DNA of 64,000 nucleotides, taken from NCBI GenBank assembly GCA_001769855.1, contig MEPP01000021.1:124001-188000 (forward strand). The letters run 5' to 3'. The translations under genes were made by a program, and so were the position numbers. Source of the stretch: Bdellovibrionales bacterium GWA2_49_15 (GTDB taxonomy: Bacteria > Bdellovibrionota > Bacteriovoracia > Bacteriovoracales > Bacteriovoracaceae). Numbering within the stretch: the stretch's first letter is position 1; each line of letters begins with the position of its first letter. The notes beneath the pieces were generated by a model, which saw nothing but the letters and a program-made list of their open reading frames with translations, did no database searches and was not told the DNA's origin. Positions 1 through 7,949 of the stretch are shown one piece after another.

Positions 1-876
1 GCATTCGCATTTTTACTTTTTGGTCCTCTCAAAACTATTGTTGTGGGTTTGTGCTTTGCGGGAATTGTTGCCGCTTTGATTTTTCAGACAGGGCTTTCTC
101 TCGCCAGTGCCGGAGTTTTTGTCTTTTCCCTCATTTTTGGGGGGATCGTCTTCACGATTATCAAAAGACAAATTAATCCTGCGATCGGTGTTTTGAAATA
201 CGGTATTGGATTCTTTGGCCTGATCGCTATTCTTTCGGGATTAGCTGTCTGGGGCACAGGGATTCCGGTAAAGGCTTACCTGTTAGATGTTGTTAAGACC
301 GGCATCAATGAAATTAAGAGCAATGCGGAATACGGGCAGTTGGTGTCAAAGGGCGGTGAGGATATAAGAGCGTTGCAAGACATGTTGCAAGATCCGAACG
401 GAATCGTTCAAGAATTATTGCGGTGGTCTCCCAGCGTTTTGTTTGTCGTCGTCATTGTATCCCTGTGGCTCTCAGTATTTCTAGTTCTCCGAAATGCGTC
501 TGCATGGAGCGCCGTGCGCCCCTACCCATTTAATGTAAAGGCCTTGATTGATTTTAAAAGTCCGGATTGGTTGCTCGTTGTTTTGATTGCGGGCCTTGCT
601 TTTGCAGCAGGTGGTGATCTTCTTGCTGGAGAGTGGTTGCAAGTTGTGGGGATGAATCTTTTATATGCCGTTGGTGTCTTTTATTTTTTCCAAGGCATCG
701 GAGTATTCCTTGAGCTTTTAACCTCACTGAAAATTGCAGGTTTGTTCAGAAGCATCATTCTGATTTTTACGATCTTCTCGGTATGGAAACTTTTGGCCCT
801 CGTAGGTCTTTTTGATAATTGGTTTAATTTTCGCAAATTTTTTAAAAAAAATAATGAAGAAGGAGATATTTTATGA
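1..876 (+). CDS. DUF2232-like polytopic membrane protein (5'-partial)
   Basis: The reading frame is open from base 1, so the true start lies upstream and the first codons in the window are internal. The visible part is very hydrophobic, with about six to seven membrane segments, and a short soluble loop around 90-125 counted from the GTG at base 43. Membrane proteins of the DUF2232/YybS type are commonly found between the ribosomal genes rpsF-rpsR and rplI, and this gene directly precedes rplI. Its stop codon overlaps the rplI start (ATGA), which suggests translational coupling. The molecular role is unknown. The family call rests on hydrophobic profile and context. Confidence 0.7.
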   Translation, partial: AFAFLLFGPLKTIVVGLCFAGIVAALIFQTGLSLASAGVFVFSLIFGGIVFTIIKRQINPAIGVLKYGIGFFGLIAILSGLAVWGTGIPVKAYLLDVVKTGINEIKSNAEYGQLVSKGGEDIRALQDMLQDPNGIVQELLRWSPSVLFVVVIVSLWLSVFLVLRNASAWSAVRPYPFNVKALIDFKSPDWLLVVLIAGLAFAAGGDLLAGEWLQVVGMNLLYAVGVFYFFQGIGVFLELLTSLKIAGLFRSIILIFTIFSVWKLLALVGLFDNWFNFRKFFKKNNEEGDIL

Positions 877-1478
877 AGGTAATTTTAGTGGATCGTGTAC
901 TCCACCTTGGTAATGTCGGTGAAGTCGTGAACGTTTCGAACGGGTATTTCAGAAATTTTTTAGCGCCAAAAAAACTGGCCGTTTATGCTGACCAAAAGAA
1001 TCAGCAGCAACTCGATATGCATAAGAAGCGCTTAGGTAAAAAGGTTGACGAACATAAGCAGTCCGCTGTCGCAGTTAAGCAACAAATTGATGGACTCCGC
1101 CTAGAATTTGTTAAAAAAGTTGGGGCCAACGGAAAGCTCTTTGGAACAGTGACATCAGTTGATCTGTCCCGTGAGCTGGAAACCAAAGGCATTAATGTTG
1201 AGCGTCGTTTAATTATTATTCCTAATCCTATTAAGTCTGTTGGAACTTTTGATGTAAAAGTAAAATTGTTTCAAGATGTAGAAGCCAAATTCCAAGTCCA
1301 AGTGGTTATGGACCCTGCTCAAGCGGAAGAATTGAAGGCAAAAAGTAAGGCTGCATCAAAGAAGACTAAGAAAACTGAAGCAACCGAGGCCGCCTCGGAT
1401 ATTCCAGCTCAGCCAGAACGGGAATTAACGGATGATGAAAAGCTATCTATTGAAGCTAACAAAATTTTGCGTAGTTAG
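873..1478 (+). CDS. rplI: Large ribosomal subunit protein bL9
   Basis: Structural protein of the 50S subunit that binds 23S rRNA near the L1 stalk. The N-terminal domain begins MKVILVDRVLHLGNVGEVVNVSNGY, matching the bL9 signature, and is followed by the connecting helix and the second rRNA-binding domain. An AAGGAG Shine-Dalgarno at 860-865 precedes the ATG, which overlaps the upstream stop. At 201 residues it is about 50 longer than the usual ~150; the extra tail (from about residue 150) is rich in Lys, Ala, Glu and Thr and probably disordered. An intrinsic terminator follows. Confidence 0.95.
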   Translation: MKVILVDRVLHLGNVGEVVNVSNGYFRNFLAPKKLAVYADQKNQQQLDMHKKRLGKKVDEHKQSAVAVKQQIDGLRLEFVKKVGANGKLFGTVTSVDLSRELETKGINVERRLIIIPNPIKSVGTFDVKVKLFQDVEAKFQVQVVMDPAQAEELKAKSKAASKKTKKTEATEAASDIPAQPERELTDDEKLSIEANKILRS

Positions 1479-1545
1479 ACGAAATTTTGTAATGCGGATT
1501 GGATGGATTTTCTAAGAAAGTCCGGCCATCATTTCAGCACTACCT

Positions 1546-1577
1546 AAAAGGGCCGAATACGTCGGCCCTTTTCTTTT
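1546..1577 (+). terminator. Intrinsic terminator after rplI
   Basis: A perfect 11-bp stem, AAAAGGGCCGA (1546-1556) with TCGGCCCTTTT (1562-1572), has a 5-nt loop and a T-rich tail, CTTTT. It lies 68 bases after the rplI stop and 16 bases before the dnaB start. It probably ends the ribosomal transcript, possibly leaving some readthrough into dnaB. Confidence 0.85.
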
Positions 1578-1592
1578 CTACGTGAGAGCACT

Positions 1593-2924
1593 ATGAAGCA
1601 GACCAATGAATTACCCCATGATTTACTTGCGGAAAAATCTTTAGTCGGTTGTTTGCTGATTGATGGGGAATCACTGGATACAATTGTCGATTTAGGTCTG
1701 GCAAAGGGAGATTTTTTTCATCCCAAGTATGGCCTGATTTTTAATGCCATCAAAGATCTTTCAGATCAAAACCGGCCGATTGATTTTGTCACGATCTGCG
1801 CCCGTTTGCAGGAAACGGGAAATTTAGAAGAGCTTGGCGGCCACTCTTTTGTTCACGAGATTATTGAGGATCAAGTTTCCTCAGCAAATATTTACCATTA
1901 CGCCAAGATTGTGAAAGATAAGTCTGGAATGCGTGAGATTATTCGCACCGCCATGCGAGTGGCCGATATGGGAATGAATCACCAGGGCAAAACCGAAGAT
2001 TTTATTCAGACGGTGGAAGAGTCTTTTTTTAAACTTACCAATGATGCCAAAAATAAGGGACTTAAAACGCTTAAAGATTGCATCAAGATCAACCTCAAAG
2101 AGCTGGAAGATACATCGCGGGCTCCAGGCGAGCTAACCGGACTTCCCACCTCTTTTAACCGTTTGGACGCGAAACTCTTGGGCATGCAACCCGGACAGTT
2201 GATTGTCATTGCCGCCAGACCGGGTATGGGGAAGACCGCCTTGGCGCTCAATATGGCCGTGCGTTCGTGTAAGATGAGTCAGTTTCCGGTGGTGATTTTT
2301 TCCCTCGAAATGTTGGGAAAAGAATTGAGCATGAGGGTTTTGTCATCCGAAGCGAAAGTCGATCTCAAGCGTCTTAAAATGAAAAATTTTATGGAGCAGG
2401 ACCTTCGCAGTATCGCCAATGCGACGAGAACCTTATCGAACTTGCCCATTTTTATTAATGATGATGGAGGCACGACTATTCTCGATATTCAAAGTTATTG
2501 TCGAAAAATTAAGGCCGAGCGCGGGCTTGGGCTTGTGGTCATCGACTATCTTCAGCTTCTCAGAAGTCATACCAATAACCCCTCTCGTGAGCAGCAAATT
2601 GCAGAAATGTCTCGGGCCTTAAAAGGCATGGCCAAAGAGCTGGATTGTCCCGTTGTGGCCATGAGTCAGCTCAATCGAAGTGTTGAAGCGCGTCCCGATA
2701 AGAGACCGACCACCTCAGATTTGCGGGAGTCTGGGGCCATTGAGCAAGATGCGGACATCGTTATTTTAATTTATCGTGACGATTATTATAACAAAGATTC
2801 AAAAGAACCTGGAATTGCGGAACTTATTATTGCCAAGAACCGTTCTGGCGAAACAGGACCCATCAAAGTATCCTGGATCGGGGCCCACACCAGTTTTGAA
2901 AACTTAACCGAGCGAGAAAATTAG
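1593..2924 (+). CDS. dnaB: Replicative DNA helicase DnaB
   Basis: Hexameric 5'-3' helicase that unwinds DNA at the replication fork and interacts with primase. The N-terminal domain opens with the typical LPHDLLAEKSLVGCLL stretch. The RecA-like C-terminal domain has Walker A (ARPGMGKTALALN, about residues 208-220), a VVIDYLQLL Walker B around 316, and the SREQQIAEMSRALKGMAKEL and LRESGAIEQDAD motifs. At 443 residues it is of normal length with no intein. It follows rplI, a common arrangement. The pabB-like gene starts 4 bases after its stop. Confidence 0.96.
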   Translation: MKQTNELPHDLLAEKSLVGCLLIDGESLDTIVDLGLAKGDFFHPKYGLIFNAIKDLSDQNRPIDFVTICARLQETGNLEELGGHSFVHEIIEDQVSSANIYHYAKIVKDKSGMREIIRTAMRVADMGMNHQGKTEDFIQTVEESFFKLTNDAKNKGLKTLKDCIKINLKELEDTSRAPGELTGLPTSFNRLDAKLLGMQPGQLIVIAARPGMGKTALALNMAVRSCKMSQFPVVIFSLEMLGKELSMRVLSSEAKVDLKRLKMKNFMEQDLRSIANATRTLSNLPIFINDDGGTTILDIQSYCRKIKAERGLGLVVIDYLQLLRSHTNNPSREQQIAEMSRALKGMAKELDCPVVAMSQLNRSVEARPDKRPTTSDLRESGAIEQDADIVILIYRDDYYNKDSKEPGIAELIIAKNRSGETGPIKVSWIGAHTSFENLTEREN

Positions 2925-2928
2925 AGCG

Positions 2929-4158
2929 ATGGTAGCGTTCGCCAGCGATGACTCAATCCATTCTTTCTTTTATTTTAACGACACCCAATCAATTTTGAAA
3001 TTCTCGCGACCGGTTAGCGCCTGGGCGTATTATTTGGATAGAAAAGTTGACCTGCGTACACAGAAGGAATTTCCTTTCACAATCCCAGAGCTGCATGAAC
3101 ATCTTTCCAAGATTGCTCTTTTTGCCTCGGCCCCGAGAGCTCGTCCGCGGGTGATTCATTTGAATTATAATTTCGGACGTGTTTTGCAAGGTGAGCATTC
3201 TGCGAGTTTAAGTCCTCTATGTCTCGATCTGGAATACGACAGCGTTGAACCTTGTCTCTTTCGACCTCCCAAAAAAGATATTGGCGTTCAGATTCATGGC
3301 CCCAATTTTGAAGAATACTCGCGACGTTTTGAGAAGTGCTTCGAAGCTTTGCTTCGCGGAGATAGTTATCAGCTGAATCTCACGGCCCCCTTTCGATGTG
3401 AATTTGATTCCGCATGTACGACTGATATCGTGAGTGCTTTTTTGGCCCGGAAGAAAATGCTTGGGGCCTATGCTCATGTTACCACCATTCCTTCTTTGGG
3501 TTTAAGTTTGCTGAGCAATTCGCCGGAGTGTTTGTTTCAAGCTTCTCTTGCCGGAGAGCAATCAATAAATTTGTGGTCGATGCCCATTAAGGGAACTTGG
3601 AAGGTGCCCGTGGAGGCAGATCGGAAAAAAATTAATCAGCAACTTTTGCACGATAAGAAAAATCAAAATGAGCTGTTCATTATTATAGATTTAATTCGCA
3701 ATGATTTATCCAAGATCGAACATCCCAGGGCAAAGCTATTGGCAAAAAAGCTTTCTTTAAGTGTTCCTGGTCTGGCCCACATGGCATCGCTCATTTCCGT
3801 GGAGTTGAGTCGCAAGATTAGTCTCGGGCAAATTTTATCCGCCCTGTTTCCGGGGGGAAGTATCACCGGCGCGCCAAAAAAAAGAACGATGGAAATTCTT
3901 GCGGGGGTAGAAAACTACGACAGAGATTTTTATTCAGGCTCAACTATTCTCCTATGGAAAAAGGCGGCTGCGGCCTCCATTAACATTCGCACTTTACAGC
4001 TGGACCTAAATAAGAATGTTGGAGTTTATGGCTCGGGAGGAGGTATCACTCTTCGATCCGAGGTCCGTGCGGAATATGAGGAAATGTTTGCGAAGGTAGC
4101 GAGTTTTACTGGTTTTTTTAAGGCGAAAAGTCAGACGTGGGGCCCAGATAAAGGCTAA
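2929..4158 (+). CDS. pabB: Chorismate-binding enzyme, aminodeoxychorismate synthase component I-like
   Basis: Probably aminates chorismate to 4-amino-4-deoxychorismate for folate synthesis, using ammonia from a glutaminase partner not seen in this window. The C-terminal half carries the family signatures: GDSYQLNLTAPF (~145), PIKGTWK (~220), the DLIRNDLSKI motif (~254), the PGGSITGAPKKRTMEIL motif (~310) and a YGSGGGIT stretch near the end. The N-terminal ~120 residues are divergent. At 409 residues it is close to PabB and shorter than TrpE (~500), and no trp genes are nearby. Isochorismate synthase or TrpE cannot be formally excluded. It starts 4 bases after dnaB. Confidence 0.8.
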   Translation: MVAFASDDSIHSFFYFNDTQSILKFSRPVSAWAYYLDRKVDLRTQKEFPFTIPELHEHLSKIALFASAPRARPRVIHLNYNFGRVLQGEHSASLSPLCLDLEYDSVEPCLFRPPKKDIGVQIHGPNFEEYSRRFEKCFEALLRGDSYQLNLTAPFRCEFDSACTTDIVSAFLARKKMLGAYAHVTTIPSLGLSLLSNSPECLFQASLAGEQSINLWSMPIKGTWKVPVEADRKKINQQLLHDKKNQNELFIIIDLIRNDLSKIEHPRAKLLAKKLSLSVPGLAHMASLISVELSRKISLGQILSALFPGGSITGAPKKRTMEILAGVENYDRDFYSGSTILLWKKAAAASINIRTLQLDLNKNVGVYGSGGGITLRSEVRAEYEEMFAKVASFTGFFKAKSQTWGPDKG

Positions 4159-4240
4159 GAGTTTGACTATTTTCGATTACTTAGACCAAGCTTCTTTTCT
4201 AATATAATCTTACAAATGTATCTTTATTGCATGACCCTAT

Positions 4241-4270
4241 TTGACATTAATTCAGGGCCATCGCTATGAT
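4241..4270 (+). promoter_or_regulatory. Sigma70-type promoter for the small gene at 4390
   Basis: TTGACA at 4241-4246 and TATGAT at 4265-4270 are 18 bp apart and upstream of the small gene at 4390. A second TATAAT lies at 4203-4208 without a convincing -35 box. The -10 element overlaps the left arm of the hairpin described at 4260-4323. Confidence 0.55.
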
Positions 4271-4323
4271 TCATGTGGGTCAAAGGAAAAGGCCCTTTTC
4301 GGCAATGCATAGCGATTTTTTTT
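4260..4323 (+). terminator. Long-range hairpin ending in T8, terminator or attenuator
   Basis: ATCGCTATG (4260-4268) is an exact inverted match to CATAGCGAT (4308-4316), and a run of eight T follows (4316-4323). The enclosed segment holds a nearly palindromic AAAAGGCCCTTTT. RNA coming from pabB or from the TATAAT at 4203 would contain both arms. RNA starting from the promoter at 4241-4270 would lack the left arm, so termination could depend on the start site. Confidence 0.5.
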
Positions 4324-4389
4324 ACTGGATGGGAAAAGAAAAACGCGAAGAGATGGATAGGCCGAAAAAACATGCAAAGGAGTGTAGTT

Positions 4390-4632
4390 ATGGTGACAGG
4401 CAATGTTGCGAGGCCATTAGGGCGAAGAATAGGAAGTGGCCCAAATCAAATGCAGGATCAAGTGTCTGTCGATAACGTCGATCTCAATTCTCTATCTCAG
4501 CTCACCGGTTTTCCCGTCGACTTCATCAAAAAAGAGTTAGTGGTCGATCAGGAAAAAATTTCGGTTGAAGATCTCCGTTCTAAAGTCGCCCATTTTTTGA
4601 ACTCAACTTTAGGCGAACTCCCGACGAATTAA
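4390..4632 (+). CDS. Small protein of unknown function
   Basis: I do not recognise this 80-residue protein. The ATG at 4390 is chosen because AAAGGAG (4376-4382) lies 7 bases before it; an upstream in-frame start at 4273 would fall in the hairpin region and has no ribosome site. The N-terminus is basic and Gly/Asn-rich (GNVARPLGRRIG). The C-terminal 50 residues look like a compact helical domain (LNSLSQLTGFPVDFIKKEL). It lies between pabB and the stator genes and appears to be transcribed by itself. Confidence 0.6.
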   Translation: MVTGNVARPLGRRIGSGPNQMQDQVSVDNVDLNSLSQLTGFPVDFIKKELVVDQEKISVEDLRSKVAHFLNSTLGELPTN

Positions 4633-4727
4633 TTTCAGTTTTCTAACTCCGCATATTCACTGATCGCTTTGAACACGGCAAAAAATGCTCTTTGGGCCTG
4701 CCCTTAGAGTGAACGCGGTTAATTTCT

Positions 4728-4754
4728 TAATATCATTCAATTATTTTCCGATAT
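4728..4754 (+). promoter_or_regulatory. Possible sigma28-type (FliA) promoter of the stator genes
   Basis: TCCGATAT (4747-4754) matches 6 of 8 bases of the flagellar -10 consensus GCCGATAA. A weak TAATATCA (4728-4735) lies 11 bases upstream, at the expected -35 position. It is 40 bases before the stator start. Only the -10 similarity is persuasive. Confidence 0.35.
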
Positions 4755-4794
4755 CAGGCACGTAAACCAAGAATTGTGTAAGTGGAGCGTCCCT

Positions 4795-5580
4795 ATGGAT
4801 TTAGCAACAATTATCGGTGTCGTCTTAATTGCCTTGGCATTACTAGGTTCGATTTTACTTTCGGCACCCCTGACGACCTTTTATGACCTTCCTTCGATTT
4901 TATGCGTAGGGATTGGGACAATGGGTACGACGTTTATTAAATGGCCTCTAGATTCTTTGAAGAGCCTCGGTACCGTTACCCTGAAGGCAGTTTTCTTCAA
5001 GAACTGTGATGTGAAGGCCACGATTGAGGAAATTGGTACCTTGGCTGAGACGGCCCGCAGAGAATCAGTCTTTGCATTGGAGAAAGTTCCAATAGAAGAC
5101 GCTTTCATGAAGAAGGCCATGACTTTGGCTGCGGACAACCGGCCGCCTGAAGTCATTCAGTCCATCCTACAACTTGAAATTGATAATATGGTCGAGCGGC
5201 ATAAAACAGGTGGGGATATGTTGGACGGGATCGCCGCAGATGGCCCATCCTTTGGCTTGCTTGGCACTATTATTGGTCTCGTCATCATGCTCAAGAATAT
5301 GTCGGACCCCTCGGCCATTGGTCCTGCCATGGCGGTGGCCTTGTTGACCACCTTCTATGGCTCTATCATAGCCAACTGTATCGCTGGCCCCCTGAAACAA
5401 AAAATCGGGCTGAGAAGCGGTGAAGAAGTTAATAAGATGAACATTATCGTGGCGGGCACTCTAGGAATTGTCGCCGGTGAGAATCCGAGATTAATCCGTG
5501 AGAAACTCGCGGCCTTTTTGGCTCCGAATGACCGTCCGAAATCAGACGAAGAACAGGCATCGCCCGCAGCAAAGGCGTAA
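4795..5580 (+). CDS. motA: Flagellar stator protein MotA/PomA-like
   Basis: Inner-membrane stator subunit that converts ion flow into flagellar torque with MotB/PomB. Starts at MDLATIIGVVLIALALLG, which closely resembles Vibrio PomA; GGAG (4784-4787) sits 7 bases before this ATG, so the ATG at 4795 is preferred over one seven codons upstream. Four membrane segments are visible, with the conserved GPSFGLLGTIIGLVIML and AIGPAMAVALLTTFYGSI stretches forming helices 3 and 4. It is 261 residues, with a Pro/Ala tail. motB begins 21 bases downstream. Confidence 0.93.
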   Translation: MDLATIIGVVLIALALLGSILLSAPLTTFYDLPSILCVGIGTMGTTFIKWPLDSLKSLGTVTLKAVFFKNCDVKATIEEIGTLAETARRESVFALEKVPIEDAFMKKAMTLAADNRPPEVIQSILQLEIDNMVERHKTGGDMLDGIAADGPSFGLLGTIIGLVIMLKNMSDPSAIGPAMAVALLTTFYGSIIANCIAGPLKQKIGLRSGEEVNKMNIIVAGTLGIVAGENPRLIREKLAAFLAPNDRPKSDEEQASPAAKA

Positions 5581-5601
5581 TTGTAATGATGCGAGAAAGA
5601 T

Positions 5602-6435
5602 ATGGCAGATAAAGCCGCACCACCGCCACCATGTCCCAAATGCGCGCCCTGTAAGCCAGGGTTGCCCGGTTGGCTTGGGACGATGGCCGACATGATGACG
5701 AACACTTTGACGTTTTTTGTTCTCCTTTTATCCTTTGCCAAAACTGAAACGTCGAAGCAAGAATCTGCCCTCGGATCGATTCGAAACGCCTTTGGTGGTT
5801 TGGCCTACAAAATGGGTGAGACAATTACATTGGGGAAAACGGCTGATAATGATCCCGCCATGCTGGAGGCAGAAGATCCGGCGCGCCCTTTTCCCATAGA
5901 TTTTCTCAGTAGCGAAGGGCTGCTTGATAAACATGAGATGAATCGTGAGTCGACAGAAATTTTGCGCAATATGAGGAAGGATCTGGCGACGGTGGGACTC
6001 GCTGAGCAGGTTGATGTCTATGAAACCAGTGAGGGCATCAAGGTTCAACTGAAGGAAGGGATTGTTTTTAAGCCGGGTAGTGTTGATATTGAAAATATTG
6101 CCATTGAAACTTTTGAAAAATTAGTCAAGTTATTGGGAGAACGGGATTGGGTGGTCTTTATCTGTGGCCATGCCGCCCCTGGTGAGCGAGTGCGAGATGG
6201 GGTAGGTGACGCCACAATGTTGTCGGCCATAAGGGCCAATGTCGTCACGAAGTCATTAATACGCCGTGGAGTTCCAGCAACGTCTATTACTTCAACTTTT
6301 TACGGTGACTCTCGACCGATTTCCTTTGCAAGTAAGTCGCGGGAAGAAAATATTCGGCTCTCCAGGCGGGTTGAGTTTATATTGAGGAAAACCGATTTAT
6401 ATCAAGAAGGACGCAAAGTTGGTGGCCAAAAGTAA
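5602..6435 (+). CDS. motB: Flagellar stator protein MotB/PomB-like
   Basis: Second stator subunit: one membrane helix carrying the ion-binding Asp and a periplasmic OmpA-like peptidoglycan anchor. The N-terminus has a CPKCAPCKPGLPGW segment resembling Vibrio PomB. D30 in the TMADMM motif is the expected ion-carrying residue, followed by NTLTFFVLLLSF (membrane helix ~31-48). The OmpA domain spans about 140-270 (FKPGSVDIE, FICGHAAPGERVR, RANVVTKSLIRRGV, ENIRLSRRVEFIL). Helix residue choices near D30 (TNTLTF) differ from the usual SLLMCF. The next gene overlaps its last codons. Confidence 0.92.
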   Translation: MADKAAPPPPCPKCAPCKPGLPGWLGTMADMMTNTLTFFVLLLSFAKTETSKQESALGSIRNAFGGLAYKMGETITLGKTADNDPAMLEAEDPARPFPIDFLSSEGLLDKHEMNRESTEILRNMRKDLATVGLAEQVDVYETSEGIKVQLKEGIVFKPGSVDIENIAIETFEKLVKLLGERDWVVFICGHAAPGERVRDGVGDATMLSAIRANVVTKSLIRRGVPATSITSTFYGDSRPISFASKSREENIRLSRRVEFILRKTDLYQEGRKVGGQK

Positions 6436-7339
6436 CAGCTTGTCCGAGTTTAGTTTTATCTCTGAAATTTCTCTTGAGGACTGGCTGAAACAAGACCTGG
6501 GATTGTCTCGAAGTAAAATCAAGGAATTTCATTTCAAAAAAAACTGGCTGGCCAAGCGAACTAAAAATAAAGAAACGCTGACCTTTCCTATAGATTTATT
6601 AAATGACCATTTAATTAATCCTCGCTTTGACGGGCCCGAGGTCAAGATTTTGTACTCTGCGGATGACCTTATGGCGCTTTCGAAACCTGCCGGGATGCAC
6701 CTTTTTCCTCTGCATTATAGCGAAACAGATACCGTGCTCAATTTTCTTCGAAGTCAAAATTTTGGACGGGATATTTTGCAGGTAGAAGCTCACTCCCACG
6801 AAAAAGGGGCGCTGTTTCGTCTGGATCATGTCACCTCTGGTCTAATGATGTTTGCCAGAACTGAGGCAACCTATAAAGAATTTCGCCAGAATTTAGAACG
6901 ACAGAAATACTATCTCGCGATTGTTCATGGGCATGTTCAGAAGAACGGTCGCCACCGGCATTTTCTCTCGGGCCTGAATAAGGGAGGGGCTAAGGTTAAG
7001 TGTTCCCCGGACCCTTCAGCCGCTAGTCTCGAAGCAAATATAGAGATTTTACCTTTGGCGTTCAGGGAAGATTTGAACTTGTCTTTAATCGGAGTGCTTT
7101 TGGGCGAGGGACATCGCCATCAAATTCGAGTCCAGCTTGCCTGTATCGGGCATCCAATTTTAGGAGATATCTTATACGGGGGAAAGTTGGAAGAGCGAGT
7201 TTTTCTGCATGCCTGGACCTATGTTTTTGGCCCACGCTTTTTTCAAGATGATACCTGCCCGCTATTTGGCAAGTTCTTTGATCTGAACAGTGGCCTTCAG
7301 GTGTTCAGCGATCATCGTGGGATCAGTCAGCGAAGGTAG
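6419..7339 (+). CDS. RluA-family RNA pseudouridine synthase
   Basis: Isomerises uridine to pseudouridine in rRNA or tRNA; the exact target is unknown. Catalytic motif FRLDHVTSGLMMFA (Asp at ~139) and the C-terminal EGHRHQIRVQLACIGHPILGD signature are both present. The first ~75 residues may be a degenerate S4-type RNA-binding domain (LSRSKIKEF), without a clear S4 signature. The start is TTG at 6419 with GAAGG at 6406-6410, or GTG one codon later; it overlaps the end of motB, so it is probably cotranscribed with the stator pair. Its 3' end overlaps a convergent gene by 78 bases. Confidence 0.88.
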   Translation: MVAKSNSLSEFSFISEISLEDWLKQDLGLSRSKIKEFHFKKNWLAKRTKNKETLTFPIDLLNDHLINPRFDGPEVKILYSADDLMALSKPAGMHLFPLHYSETDTVLNFLRSQNFGRDILQVEAHSHEKGALFRLDHVTSGLMMFARTEATYKEFRQNLERQKYYLAIVHGHVQKNGRHRHFLSGLNKGGAKVKCSPDPSAASLEANIEILPLAFREDLNLSLIGVLLGEGHRHQIRVQLACIGHPILGDILYGGKLEERVFLHAWTYVFGPRFFQDDTCPLFGKFFDLNSGLQVFSDHRGISQRR

Positions 7340-7798
7340 TTTGAATAGATACTGGCCATGGGTGTAGGCACCAATTTTTAACTTACTTGTTTCCAAGATG
7401 ACTTTGATATTGCTGGTTCTCTCTAGGGTATAGTTTGGGCAATTTTTTGCGATATGGGTCAGACTGTTGGCCAGCTGGCGGTAATGGGCAGCATGAATGG
7501 CTTCACTCAGTTTTTTGGGATCTTTGTTTTGCGCCAATATTTTTTCCAGCACTTTTTCATCCAGGGTAATGGTAATGCTCATGTCATTGCCCTCACATTC
7601 CGTTTTCCAGCTCTGGGGAATGTGGCGATTGAGTTGAACAAGAGCGGCAGGACACGAGTGCGCCTCAAGCGCAGTATTTCGCGCCTTAACATGTTTTTGA
7701 AAATTGACGGTGGAGAGGAAGATCGCCATGAAAAGAATGCCAATCATAAGGATTGGTCTTTGCATCATCCATAAGTACACGTTTCTCATATGTCTCAT
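7262..7798 (-). CDS. Single-pass membrane protein of unknown function
   Basis: 178 residues, not recognised. Residues ~15-32 (ILMIGILFMAIFLSTVNF) form one membrane anchor, followed by a soluble part predicted to face the periplasm with three cysteines (SCPAAL, TECEGN, NCPNYT). Charged helices such as LDEKVLEKILAQNKDPKKL occupy the middle. Starts at 7798, 7789 or 7765 are possible. The last 78 bases overlap the pseudouridine synthase gene on the other strand, which is more than usual for converging genes; the C-terminal part (KLPSLTDPTMIAEHLKATV) still looks protein-like. Confidence 0.6.
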   Translation of the reverse strand: MRHMRNVYLWMMQRPILMIGILFMAIFLSTVNFQKHVKARNTALEAHSCPAALVQLNRHIPQSWKTECEGNDMSITITLDEKVLEKILAQNKDPKKLSEAIHAAHYRQLANSLTHIAKNCPNYTLERTSNIKVILETSKLKIGAYTHGQYLFKLPSLTDPTMIAEHLKATVQIKELAK

Positions 7799-7949
7799 TA
7801 TGCCTGCTGAGAGCGTAAAAATCGAATGGCTTGTTCTTTTGCCTAGTTAGCAGAAGGATTTAAGTTGATAAAAAAGCTAAAGAATAAGGGTCCAAGGCCG
7901 ATAAGAACAGTATGAGTTATTGCTAGTGGGACTTATACCCACTTATGGG

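Noticed and set aside
4881..5156. Minus-strand open frames inside motA/motB (also 5355-5824)
   Set aside because: They mirror the coding phase of the stator genes, have no ribosome sites and no recognisable motifs.
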